6,504 bases of DNA from Candidatus Aminicenantes bacterium UBA647 (GTDB taxonomy: Bacteria > Acidobacteriota > Aminicenantia > UBA2199). The notes beneath the pieces are model-generated. The model was given only the letters and a program-made list of their open reading frames with translations. It had not been told where the DNA came from and did no database searches. Made by a program: the position numbers and the translations under genes. The stretch is taken from positions 1 through 6,504 of the forward strand of contig DBOL01000061.1 in the NCBI GenBank assembly GCA_002299555.1, read 5' to 3'. Of the stretch, positions 1 through 5,265 are shown piece after piece (position 1 is the first letter of the stretch; the number at the start of each line of letters is the position of its first letter).

Positions 1-164
1 TTAAGAGCCGAATCTGACCATTTTTTCAATAATTTATATTTGATCTGAAATAACCTAAAAATGTAGTCTAGATAAAGGTTTTCGGGTTTAGCTGAGGCTG
101 TGGGCTGAACGCTGATGGCTGCATTTCTCCTTATTCTGTCGGCAACCTGGCACTCATTTGGCAC
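1..164. repeat. Dispersed ~165-bp repeat, copy 1
   Basis: This stretch aligns end to end, in the same orientation and with few gaps, to 4343-4508; I judge roughly three quarters of bases identical by eye. Shared landmarks in order are TTAAGAGCCG, CCATTTTTTCA, AAATAACCT, AATGTA-TCTA, a GCTGA-rich block (95-121) ending in CTGATGGCTGC, then TTCTGTCG-CAA and TGGCACYCATTTG. No open frame is conserved between the copies, so it behaves as a non-coding dispersed element. It may extend left of the window edge. Confidence 0.8.
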
Positions 165-267
165 CATTTGTATAACTTAGCAAAGAAGGGTGAGGTCGAA
201 ATGGCTCCGACATCCCAAGCCAGAACCGAATATAATTGAACTTGAAGCAAAGAAGAGTGGGTAACTT
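165..267 (+). pseudogene. Decayed 3' end of an unidentified gene (EPNIIEL tail, copy A)
   Basis: The frame ending with TAA near 266 reads PKPEPNIIELEAKKSG-stop. Just upstream, an overlapping frame reads LAKKGEVEMAPTS, so a single-base frameshift near 204-206 would join the two. The same tail recurs at 1717-1782 (PDSEPNIIELQEKKSG-stop) with synonymous and conservative changes, which argues that it was once coding. No start codon or domain remains and I do not recognise the parent family. Confidence 0.45.
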
Positions 268-281
268 ATGTTTTACACAGC

Positions 282-366
282 GACATTATTTGGGAGGTAT
301 ATTTTTGCTGAATTGACATTATTTCCGGGATATTATATGCTGAAAGTGACATTATTTGGGAGATAT
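282..366 (+). repeat. Three direct repeats with exact 33-nt period in front of the ATPase gene
   Basis: Copies of GACATTATTTGGGAGRTAT lie at 282-300, 315-333 and 348-366. Copies 1 and 3 differ at one position; copy 2 carries CCGGG instead of GGGAG. The linkers are also related (TGCTGAATT and TGCTGAAAGT), so the true unit is 33 nt. This is close to three helical turns, so all copies face one side of the DNA. Copy 2 supplies a TTGACA box and copy 3 the ribosome-binding site. This looks like an operator array; multiple terminal repeats of a transposon end are an alternative. Confidence 0.75.
313..341 (+). promoter_or_regulatory. Putative sigma70-type promoter of the ATPase gene
   Basis: TTGACA (313-318) is a perfect -35 box, followed after 17 nt by TATGCT (336-341), which matches four of six -10 bases. 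Transcription would start near 348, at the beginning of the third 33-nt repeat, giving a leader of about 20 nt. The box is embedded in repeat copy 2, so a protein bound to the repeats would compete with RNA polymerase. Confidence 0.4.
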
Positions 367-367
367 C

Positions 368-1687
368 ATGAAAAGAACCTTATATTCAGAGCTTTTAAAG
401 TGGAAATCTTCCGTTAACAGAAAACCGCTTCTTCTTCAGGGAGCAAGGCAGGTAGGGAAAACCTGGCTGCTGAATGAGTTTGGGGAAAATGAATTTAGCA
501 GAGTTGCTTATTTCAATTTTGAAGAATCTCCGAAGCTGATCCCACTGTTTGAAAATGACATGAACCCTTTATCTCTGATCGAATCCCTTCAGATAATGGA
601 CGGTGAAATGATCGACCCTGAAAAAACAATGATATTTTTTGATGAGATTCAGGCTGCTCCAAAAGCCCTTACTTCTCTAAAATACTTTTATGAAAAAGCG
701 CCTCAATTTCACATTGTTGCCGCAGGCTCATTGCTCGGGGTTAAGGTGGGCAAGAGTTCCGGATTTCCTGTAGGGAAAGTGAATTTTCTGGATTTATATC
801 CGATGAGTTTTTATGAATATTTATCTGCTGCAGGTGAGGATCTATTAGTAAAGAAATTGTTATCAGTTAAATATCCGGATAAAATAGATAGCCCCATTCA
901 TGAATTACTTTTGAAACAACTGAGATTTTATTTTGTTCTTGGAGGAATGCCGGAAGTAGTAAAGAACTATATGGAAAGGAAAAATATTAATGAAGCCAGA
1001 AAAATACAACGTGATATTCTTGATGCATATAAAAGAGATTTTTCAAAATATTCCGCACCTTCAGAATCGATAAGAATCTCAGAAGTATGGGATTCGATAC
1101 CTGCTCACCTGTCGAAAGAGAATAAAAAATTTAAATTCAGTGAAATCAGGAAAGGAGGAAGGAGTTCCAGGTATGAGTCTGCAATAGAATGGTTAAAAAA
1201 TGCAGGCTTGATCAATTTATCACATAATATAAAAACTCCAAAAATTCCCATGACCGGGTACCGGGACCTTTCCAAATTCAAAGTATTTATTTTTGATACC
1301 GGATTGTTATCTGCATTAACTGAAGTTCCTGCTGAAATGGTATTACAGGGCAGTATGCTTTTCTCTGAATATAATGGAGCTTTTACTGAAAACTTTGTTG
1401 CACAGGAGCTTGTCTGTTCAGGTAGTAAGAAGGAATTGTTTTACTGGACCAGCAGGAGTGATGCTGAAGTTGATTTTATGCTTCAGTGGGAAAATGGGAT
1501 CACTCCGGTAGAGGTTAAGAGTGGAATGTCCCGAAGATTGAAAAGTCTTCATGTATTTGATGAAAAATATTCTCCTGATATCCTTTTCAGAATATCTCCA
1601 AGAAATTTTACAAAAGATAATAAATTTATAAATATTCCCCTTTATGCGGTCCCATCGATATTCTCCTGGCCTTTTAAACAGAAGTGA
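368..1687 (+). CDS. ATP-binding protein, AAA+ ATPase with DUF4143 domain
   Basis: The 439-residue protein has a Walker A motif GARQVGKT (residues 25-32), a Walker B motif MIFFDE (88-93) and a following AAGSLLG segment (118-124), as in the AAA_14/DUF4143 family. The C-terminal region carries a PD-(D/E)XK-like pattern: GAFTENFVAQEL with E341, then D369 in AEVDFML, then PVEVKSG with E382 and K384. All key residues are present and the length is normal, so it looks intact. The family is widespread and often horizontally acquired; its cellular role is not established, though ATP-dependent action on DNA is plausible. The ATG at 368 has GGGAG at 358-362, so I prefer it to the in-frame TTG at 356. It stands alone, preceded by 33-nt repeats and flanked on both sides by related coding debris. 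Confidence 0.93.
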   Translation: MKRTLYSELLKWKSSVNRKPLLLQGARQVGKTWLLNEFGENEFSRVAYFNFEESPKLIPLFENDMNPLSLIESLQIMDGEMIDPEKTMIFFDEIQAAPKALTSLKYFYEKAPQFHIVAAGSLLGVKVGKSSGFPVGKVNFLDLYPMSFYEYLSAAGEDLLVKKLLSVKYPDKIDSPIHELLLKQLRFYFVLGGMPEVVKNYMERKNINEARKIQRDILDAYKRDFSKYSAPSESIRISEVWDSIPAHLSKENKKFKFSEIRKGGRSSRYESAIEWLKNAGLINLSHNIKTPKIPMTGYRDLSKFKVFIFDTGLLSALTEVPAEMVLQGSMLFSEYNGAFTENFVAQELVCSGSKKELFYWTSRSDAEVDFMLQWENGITPVEVKSGMSRRLKSLHVFDEKYSPDILFRISPRNFTKDNKFINIPLYAVPSIFSWPFKQK

Positions 1688-1696
1688 AAGAGTCAG

Positions 1697-1783
1697 ATCT
1701 TGAATTGATGAATTAGGACGGATTTAATGTTCCAGATTCTGAACCGAATATTATTGAACTTCAGGAGAAGAAGAGTGGGTGAT
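1697..1783 (+). pseudogene. Decayed 3' coding fragment (EPNIIEL tail, copy B)
   Basis: Directly after the ATPase stop, the frame 1717-1782 reads DGFNVPDSEPNIIELQEKKSG-stop, preceded by an in-frame TAG at 1714. The last 14 codons match the debris at 223-266, so the ATPase gene is bracketed by two copies of the same tail in direct orientation. The 5' part of this copy also aligns with 2845-2901. No start codon or ribosome-binding site serves it. It is a remnant of an unidentified gene. Confidence 0.45.
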
Positions 1784-1874
1784 AAAACTCGAAATATAAT
1801 TTAATTCTTAATGAGATAAAAGCAATTCAACTTATATCTATATTAGTTAGAAGTCTATTCTTAGGGAGGATAGT

Positions 1875-2786
1875 ATGAAAAAATTATTATTAATTTTGGT
1901 TTTATTTTTATTTTTATTAGGGCCCGGATCTTTAGGAATTTCAGGTGAAGATTGTATATCTTTTAATCCAAACACAATCGAAGTGAAATTAATAAATTCT
2001 TCCTGGAAAATTGTGGATGGTACTCATTGGATATATGATTTCGGGAATAAGAAAGATGAAGCTATAATGGCTTTTAGAATCATAAAGCATTATAAAATGA
2101 ACCAGCAATGCTTTGTAGGTCGTCCAGATTCGTCTTTTGAATACCTTCTGGCTTCAGGTCAAGGACCATCCGGAAAATATCCAGGAGAAGATTGTATACC
2201 TTTTAATCCAAACAAGATCCAAGTGAAATTCATAAATTCTTCCTGGAAAATTGTGGAGGGTACTCAGTGGATGTTTGATTTCGGGAATAAGAAGGATGAA
2301 GCGTTCCAGACTTACAATATCATTAAAAAATACGGATTTAGTGAATCATGTTTTGTGGGAAGACCATATGCAAGTTTTAAATATATGAAAAAAACCGGGT
2401 ACTTTAGTAATAAACCTCCGATATTAATTAATAATTGTAGAAAAGTTTACCCAAGGCCGAGGATTAAATTTGAACGATCCAATTCCAAAGGAAGAATATA
2501 TATTCCCGTATTAAACTGGAAATCTTATTCAAATTCTATGTTCATAGTGTACACAAAGTCATCAAGAACCTGGGTTGACATCTATAATGCAGAGACAAAT
2601 GAAAAGGTTTATGGATTTCACGGATTCAATTCAAACGAAGACTTGAGTAAGATCTGGTTTCCAAAATGGGGGATGTCCGGGAAGGTGTATATTATTATCA
2701 AGGACAGAGCTTGTAAAAAAACATACAGGTCAAATAATGTAGAATGGACTTCTTCAGAAATATTGGAAAGGGTAATAAAAAAGTAG
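1875..2786 (+). CDS. Secreted protein with two tandem EDC-x-FNP modules
   Basis: The 303-residue protein begins with a signal peptide: KK, then a leucine-rich core (residues 4-15) and a small-residue region to about 23. Two modules follow at residues 24-96 and 104-176, exactly 80 residues apart. Each has GEDCI-FNPN, SSWKIV-GT-W, DFGNKKDEA and CFVGRP, with paired cysteines at 27/79 and 107/159 likely to be disulfide bonded outside the cytoplasm. I recall this module from other bacterial and archaeal secreted proteins but know no assigned function. Residues 177-303 form a distinct, probably beta-rich domain with cysteines 188 and 280, ending near SNNVEW. GGAGG at 1865-1869 lies 5 nt before the ATG, supporting the start. 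It is a single gene, convergent with hicBA. An envelope or binding role is only inferred. Confidence 0.88.
   Translation: MKKLLLILVLFLFLLGPGSLGISGEDCISFNPNTIEVKLINSSWKIVDGTHWIYDFGNKKDEAIMAFRIIKHYKMNQQCFVGRPDSSFEYLLASGQGPSGKYPGEDCIPFNPNKIQVKFINSSWKIVEGTQWMFDFGNKKDEAFQTYNIIKKYGFSESCFVGRPYASFKYMKKTGYFSNKPPILINNCRKVYPRPRIKFERSNSKGRIYIPVLNWKSYSNSMFIVYTKSSRTWVDIYNAETNEKVYGFHGFNSNEDLSKIWFPKWGMSGKVYIIIKDRACKKTYRSNNVEWTSSEILERVIKK
1944..2303 (+). repeat. Internal 240-nt tandem repeat within the secreted-protein gene
   Basis: Positions 1944-2063 and 2184-2303 are identical at 108 of 120 bases by my count (about 90 percent). The remaining half of each module, from the codon after DEA onward, falls to roughly 60 percent or less. 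The similarity boundary is abrupt. Confidence 0.85.
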
Positions 2787-2797
2787 AAATATCATTT

Positions 2798-2814
2798 AAT
2801 GTAAATCTTACATT
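2798..2814. terminator. Weak hairpin between convergent genes
   Basis: AATGTAA (2798-2804) and TTACATT (2808-2814) form a perfect 7-bp stem with a 3-nt loop, 12 nt after the secreted-protein stop and between two convergent transcription units. It is AT-rich and has no clear U-tract on either side, so it may be a weak bidirectional terminator or an mRNA 3' end structure. Confidence 0.35.
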
Positions 2815-2844
2815 CAACTGTATTTATTTTGTGGATGGGACAAG

Positions 2845-2901
2845 TCTTGATTTGATGTATTGAGGGCGGACTTAACATGTCAGATACAGAACGCTATTAT
2901 T
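2845..2901 (+). repeat. Third, degenerate copy of the coding-debris repeat (copy C)
   Basis: TCTTGATTTGATGTATTG and the following GGCGGACTTAACATGT, CAGA-ACAGAAC and TATTATT align with 1699-1755 (TCTTGAATTGATGAATTAGG, GGATTTAATGTTC and so on), at roughly 75 percent identity by eye. It runs into the last codons of hicA on the other strand. No reading frame survives. Confidence 0.45.
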
Positions 2902-3100
2902 TAAAGTCATCTTTGTGTAAGTTAGCTTGCCTTAATATTGAAAAAAATGTGCCCATAGGAATCTCTTTTTTTGGATCAGGGACAATTACTATAGCGGAAT
3001 CTTTTCTGAATTTTTTGTGGCTTCCTTTTTGAGAAATAAATTCAAAACCGTTCTTTTTTAAAATTTTTATAATATGTTTTGAGGAATATAGATCAGGCAT
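2897..3100 (-). CDS. hicA: HicA-type mRNA interferase toxin
   Basis: The 67-residue protein matches the compact HicA fold (dsRBD-like): helix SSKHIIKILKKNGFEF, then QKGSHKKF with the conserved catalytic histidine H28, a hydrophobic strand IVIVPDP, and the C-terminal helix GTFFSILRQANL. HicA toxins cleave mRNA and are neutralised by HicB. I chose the ATG at 3100; a longer frame from a TTG at 3118 adds six residues and lies within hicB. The ATG and the hicB stop overlap by 8 nt (ATGCCTGA), so translation is coupled to the antitoxin. Length and the key histidine are normal, so the toxin is probably active. Confidence 0.88.
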   Translation of the reverse strand: MPDLYSSKHIIKILKKNGFEFISQKGSHKKFRKDSAIVIVPDPKKEIPMGTFFSILRQANLHKDDFK

Positions 3101-3305
3101 TAAGGACTGTCTCTCCAACTATTACCTGATCAATATTTATGAATTTCTTATCGGACTGATTATCCTCAAAGTATAGTTCCAATGCTTCTTTTAAACTTTC
3201 AATAGCTTTTTCAGCAGTGTTGCCGAAACTGGAAACATCTACATTAAGGCATTGGGAAACGAAATATTTACCTTCTTTATAGACTATGTATTTAAGATTT
3301 TTCAT
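3093..3305 (-). CDS. hicB: HicB-family antitoxin, short form
   Basis: The 70-residue protein has the HicB partial RNase H-like fold: KYIVYKEGKYFVSQCLNVDV, then SFGNTAEKAIESLKEALELYFED. It would bind and block the HicA encoded just downstream. After residue 50 there is only a short beta-like tail (INIDQVIVGETVLNA) and no ribbon-helix-helix or HTH domain, so it is the short variant of the family; any DNA binding would have to come from the core or the complex. Gene order is antitoxin first, the reverse of E. coli hicAB, as is common for this short type. The ATG at 3305 has GGTGA about 5 nt upstream, inside an inverted repeat. Confidence 0.88.
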   Translation of the reverse strand: MKNLKYIVYKEGKYFVSQCLNVDVSSFGNTAEKAIESLKEALELYFEDNQSDKKFINIDQVIVGETVLNA

Positions 3306-3322
3306 AATATCACCAATATTAT
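3304..3322 (-). promoter_or_regulatory. Inverted repeat covering hicB ribosome-binding site and start
   Basis: On the coding strand, ATAATAT, spacer TGGTG, ATATTAT form perfect 7-bp arms. The spacer holds the GGTGA ribosome-binding site and the right arm runs into the ATG. A possible -10 (TATACA, 3328-3323) sits just upstream without a convincing -35. The repeat could be the operator for HicBA autoregulation, or an RNA hairpin that limits translation. Confidence 0.45.
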
Positions 3323-3370
3323 TGTATATGTTATTTATTAAAATTCAAAATTTTATACGATATATGACAA

Positions 3371-3400
3371 TTTTTAGCTGAAGCTGATGGCTGAATTCTG
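3371..3400. repeat. Fragment of the GCTGA-rich core of the dispersed repeat
   Basis: The stretch TTTTTAGCTGAAGCTGATGG and the CTGAATTCTGA that follows resembles the GCTGA block at 91-121 and 4431-4465, but none of the rest of the 165-bp repeat is present here. It may be a truncated copy or an independent run of the same short motif. Confidence 0.4.
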
Positions 3401-3436
3401 AAAATACTTCTAACCCTGGGTCATACTCTGATAACA

Positions 3437-3460
3437 AAAAACCACCTTAAAGTGGTTTTT
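3437..3460. terminator. Bidirectional rho-independent terminator-like hairpin
   Basis: AAAAACCAC (3437-3445) and GTGGTTTTT (3452-3460) are perfect 9-nt complements with a 6-nt loop. The stem is CCAC/GTGG flanked by an A-run on one side and a T-run on the other, so it can terminate in either direction. No gene ends immediately beside it; hicB begins 130 nt to the left and the CARDB-like gene ends 165 nt to the right. Confidence 0.65.
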
Positions 3461-3560
3461 CATGACTGAGCGAAGCGATGAAAGGTTTGTCGAAAACAAA
3501 CCTTCATGACCGAGTAAAGCGAGGGAGCCGAAGGCAACTGCGTGATGAATGAAGTTGTAA
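3461..3560. other. Structured non-coding segment, possible RNA or repeat element
   Basis: A long hairpin spans 3478-3507: ATGAAAGGTTTGT pairs with ACAAACCTTCAT around a CGAAA loop, with one bulged A. It is flanked by direct repeats CATGACTGAGCGAAGCGATG (3461-3480) and CATGACCGAGTAAAGCGAGG (3505-3524), 16 of 20 identical. A weaker hairpin follows (CAACT 3535-3539 with AGTTG 3553-3557). It is more GC-rich than its surroundings and contains no credible open frame. No known RNA family is recognised; it could be a small RNA, a REP-like element or the scar of a mobile element. Confidence 0.4.
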
Positions 3561-3587
3561 CAGCGATTATTCTAAAGGATAGAAATT

Positions 3588-3621
3588 AAAAAGAATCACC
3601 AGATTTAGAGGAGTTCTTTTT
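3588..3621 (-). terminator. Terminator downstream of the CARDB-like gene
   Basis: AAAAAGAA (3588-3595) and TTCTTTTT (3614-3621) are perfect complements and CC (3599-3600) can pair with GG (3610-3611), about 4 nt beyond the minus-strand stop codon. On the minus strand the stem is followed by TTTTTAATTT, so it fits termination of that gene. It could also act on the plus strand. Confidence 0.5.
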
Positions 3622-3624
3622 TTA

Positions 3625-4185
3625 TCAATTTATTTCTTTAATTTGTTCAATAGTAAAGTCAACCCCCCAATTGTTGTTTCTTGTATTCGATTCTGTAAAT
3701 GTTTTATGTTTCCCAGTATTTACAAATGCGACAGATGAATATAATCCAGCTTTATGAAAAACATATTTTACTGTTTTAAGTATCGATTTTCCTTTTTTAA
3801 TAGGATCGATTTTTATAATTATTACCTTAAGTAATGATCCTTCTGTTCCAGTTTCTATTACTCTCTCTTTCCAGACCTGAACATCAATATTTGTTGATTT
3901 TGGTGTATCACCTTGTCCAACATTTTTTACAACAATATTAAGCAATGAGTCTGTATGAAGTTGACCTTTATTTATAGATAGTTTGATTTCCAGGTCAGGT
4001 AAAAGTTTTAAAGGTACAGCTTTTAAAGTTTTAGGTTTACTCTCAAGATTTACATTACTTTTCACTTCAGTTTTAGAGACGGAACTGCTCTGTTCTTTTA
4101 TTTTAATATTCTTCTTCTCAGTAGCAGTAAAACTAATTGTTGACATTATAAACATAGCAATGAATAAAACCATAAATTTTTTCAT
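3625..4185 (-). CDS. Secreted CARDB-like beta-sandwich protein
   Basis: The 186-residue protein starts with a signal peptide (MKKF, hydrophobic core to residue 18, probable cleavage after FTA at 19-21). Residues 22-60 are a lysine- and serine-rich linker without obvious structure. Residues 61-180 look like one CARDB-type domain: PDLEIKLSI at the start (63-71), VVKNVGQGDT in the middle (85-94) and the family's typical end ESNTRNNNW (165-173) followed by a final strand VDFTI. CARDB domains are extracellular adhesion or binding modules; a substrate cannot be named. There are no cysteines or sorting motif, so it is probably periplasmic or released. GGAGGA at 4196-4191 lies 5 nt from the ATG, a strong support for the start. 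It is transcribed alone, with a terminator just past its stop. Confidence 0.82.
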   Translation of the reverse strand: MKKFMVLFIAMFIMSTISFTATEKKNIKIKEQSSSVSKTEVKSNVNLESKPKTLKAVPLKLLPDLEIKLSINKGQLHTDSLLNIVVKNVGQGDTPKSTNIDVQVWKERVIETGTEGSLLKVIIIKIDPIKKGKSILKTVKYVFHKAGLYSSVAFVNTGKHKTFTESNTRNNNWGVDFTIEQIKEIN

Positions 4186-4342
4186 TTGACTCCTCCAGAT
4201 TATATATTTGAATACATAATACTATTACATATATTTTTTTACTATCATATCTCATTTTTTCAATACAAAAAAAGAATCTAATGGACCTGCATCCCAAAAA
4301 TTGATCTAAATTAGAAGAAATTATTGTATTAAGAACTAAAGA
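4186..4342. other. AT-rich intergenic spacer
   Basis: This separates the divergent CARDB-like gene from the second dispersed repeat. It must contain the promoter of the minus-strand gene; TATGAT at 4249-4244 is the best -10 candidate but lacks a clear -35. I see no other feature. Confidence 0.4.
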
Positions 4343-4508
4343 TTAAGAGCCGTTTCTAACCATTTTTTCATTTTTTAAGAAGTGTCTTAAAATAACCTCA
4401 AAATGTACTCTACTAAAGTGTTTTAAGGGTTTTGCTGATGCTGAGGGCTGAATGCTGATGGCTGCTTTTTTCCTTCTTCTGTCGACAAGTTGGCACCCAT
4501 TTGACACT
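4343..4508. repeat. Dispersed ~165-bp repeat, copy 2
   Basis: This is the partner of 1-164 in the same orientation. It begins with TTAAGAGCCG, contains the GCTGA-rich block (4433-4465), the palindrome TGTCGACA (4480-4487) where copy 1 has TGTCGGCA, and ends in TGGCACCCATTTG (4491-4503). Each copy lies at the upstream edge of an accessory gene or pair on the plus strand. Confidence 0.8.
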
Positions 4509-4635
4509 AAAAATATAGTCTAAAGGAGCTGTTTAATTTCTTTATTATACTAAATATCCAGGCATCCGTTATCTGAATATTTCATTGAATAATTCATCTA
4601 GTACAAAATTTGGGAACCTCTATCAGACAATTGAA
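4509..4635. other. Intergenic spacer without recognisable gene
   Basis: This is an AT-rich stretch between the repeat and the NTase promoter region. I found no ribosome-binding site with a credible frame and no strong hairpin. Together with the repeat it makes a gene-free span of nearly 500 nt upstream of the NTase gene. Confidence 0.4.
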
Positions 4636-4682
4636 ATATTAGGACTTGACATTCTAAAAACATGGTGATAAAGTCCTGATAT
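4636..4682 (+). promoter_or_regulatory. Promoter-like site inside a 12-bp inverted repeat at the NTase start
   Basis: ATATTAGGACTT (4636-4647) and AAGTCCTGATAT (4671-4682) are inverted copies with 11 of 12 positions complementary and a 23-nt spacer. TTGACA (4646-4651) is a perfect -35 box; 17 nt later TAAAGT (4669-4674) matches four of six -10 bases. Transcription would then begin at about 4681, at the ATG itself, giving a leaderless or nearly leaderless message. The arms overlap both promoter boxes and the start codon, as expected of an operator. If transcription starts further upstream, the same repeat would fold over the start codon, with GGTGA (4664-4668) in the loop. Confidence 0.5.
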
Positions 4683-5265
4683 GATTTCAGCTGAAACAAT
4701 TGAAAAAATCTTTGCCGCCTTGAATAAAAATATTGAACTTCAAAAAGGGACAAAAATATCAATTGTAGTTTGCGGCGGTACTGCTTTATTTGCACTGGAT
4801 CTTGTCAGTCGAACCACAAGGGACGTGGATGTGCTGGGTTTGGTGGATGAGAAGAAAGGTGAAATATCCTACCTCAGAAAATTTCCGGATTGGTTTTTGA
4901 AATCTGCAGATACAGTGGCAAGAGATTTTAATCTTCCTGATGATTGGATAAACCTGGGTCCCGCTGAACAAATCAAATCCGGATTGCCTGAAGGATTATT
5001 TAAAAGATTAAAAAAGAAAAAATATGGGAAGTTCCTGGATGTTTATTTCATCAGTAGAATTGATCAGATCTTCTTTAAGCTATATGCATCATTAGACCGG
5101 GGCGGGTATCATGTGGATGATCTATGGGAATTAGATCCCGATGAAAGGGAACTATTTAATGCATGCAGATGGGTTTTAACACAGGATGTATCAGCTGGTT
5201 TTAAATCCATATTAATCAGTTTCCTAACCAAATTTAAATATAATGGAATCGCTGAAAAACTATAA
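4681..5265 (+). CDS. DUF6036-like nucleotidyltransferase, putative toxin
   Basis: The 194-residue protein has the signature of the MNT/AbiEii nucleotidyltransferase superfamily: CGGTA (residues 31-35), TRDVDVL with the metal-binding pair D48 and D50, a possible third acidic residue D120, and the downstream block RIDQIFFKLYASLDRG followed by DDL, with K133 and D147. The segment SGLPEGLFKRL-KKKYG and this block match my memory of DUF6036 proteins. Related enzymes (AbiEii, MenT) act as toxins by adding nucleotides to RNA or protein; that activity is inferred here. All expected catalytic residues are present. The ATG at 4681 is the first codon after the inverted repeat; only a distant GGTGA lies upstream, which fits a leaderless start. 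It overlaps the next gene by 23 nt. Confidence 0.85.
   Translation: MISAETIEKIFAALNKNIELQKGTKISIVVCGGTALFALDLVSRTTRDVDVLGLVDEKKGEISYLRKFPDWFLKSADTVARDFNLPDDWINLGPAEQIKSGLPEGLFKRLKKKKYGKFLDVYFISRIDQIFFKLYASLDRGGYHVDDLWELDPDERELFNACRWVLTQDVSAGFKSILISFLTKFKYNGIAEKL

Noticed and set aside
282..366. CRISPR-like array
   Set aside because: There are only three units, the 14-nt gaps are themselves similar to each other, and no cas gene is near; direct repeats in a promoter explain it better.
356..367. TTG start adding four residues to the ATPase
   Set aside because: The GGGAG ribosome-binding site overlaps it and serves the ATG at 368, and the family usually starts close to that methionine.
3101..3118. 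TTG start giving a 73-residue HicA
   Set aside because: The ATG at 3100 gives the usual length and the standard short overlap with the antitoxin stop.
3983..4189. 68-codon plus-strand frame opposite the CARDB-like gene
   Set aside because: It is the antisense of a well-supported gene with a signal peptide and strong ribosome-binding site; the hydrophobic peptide has no own ribosome-binding site.
4199..4204. Perfect minus-strand TATAAT upstream of the CARDB-like gene
   Set aside because: It lies 3 nt from the ribosome-binding site, so transcription would start inside it; probably chance in AT-rich DNA.
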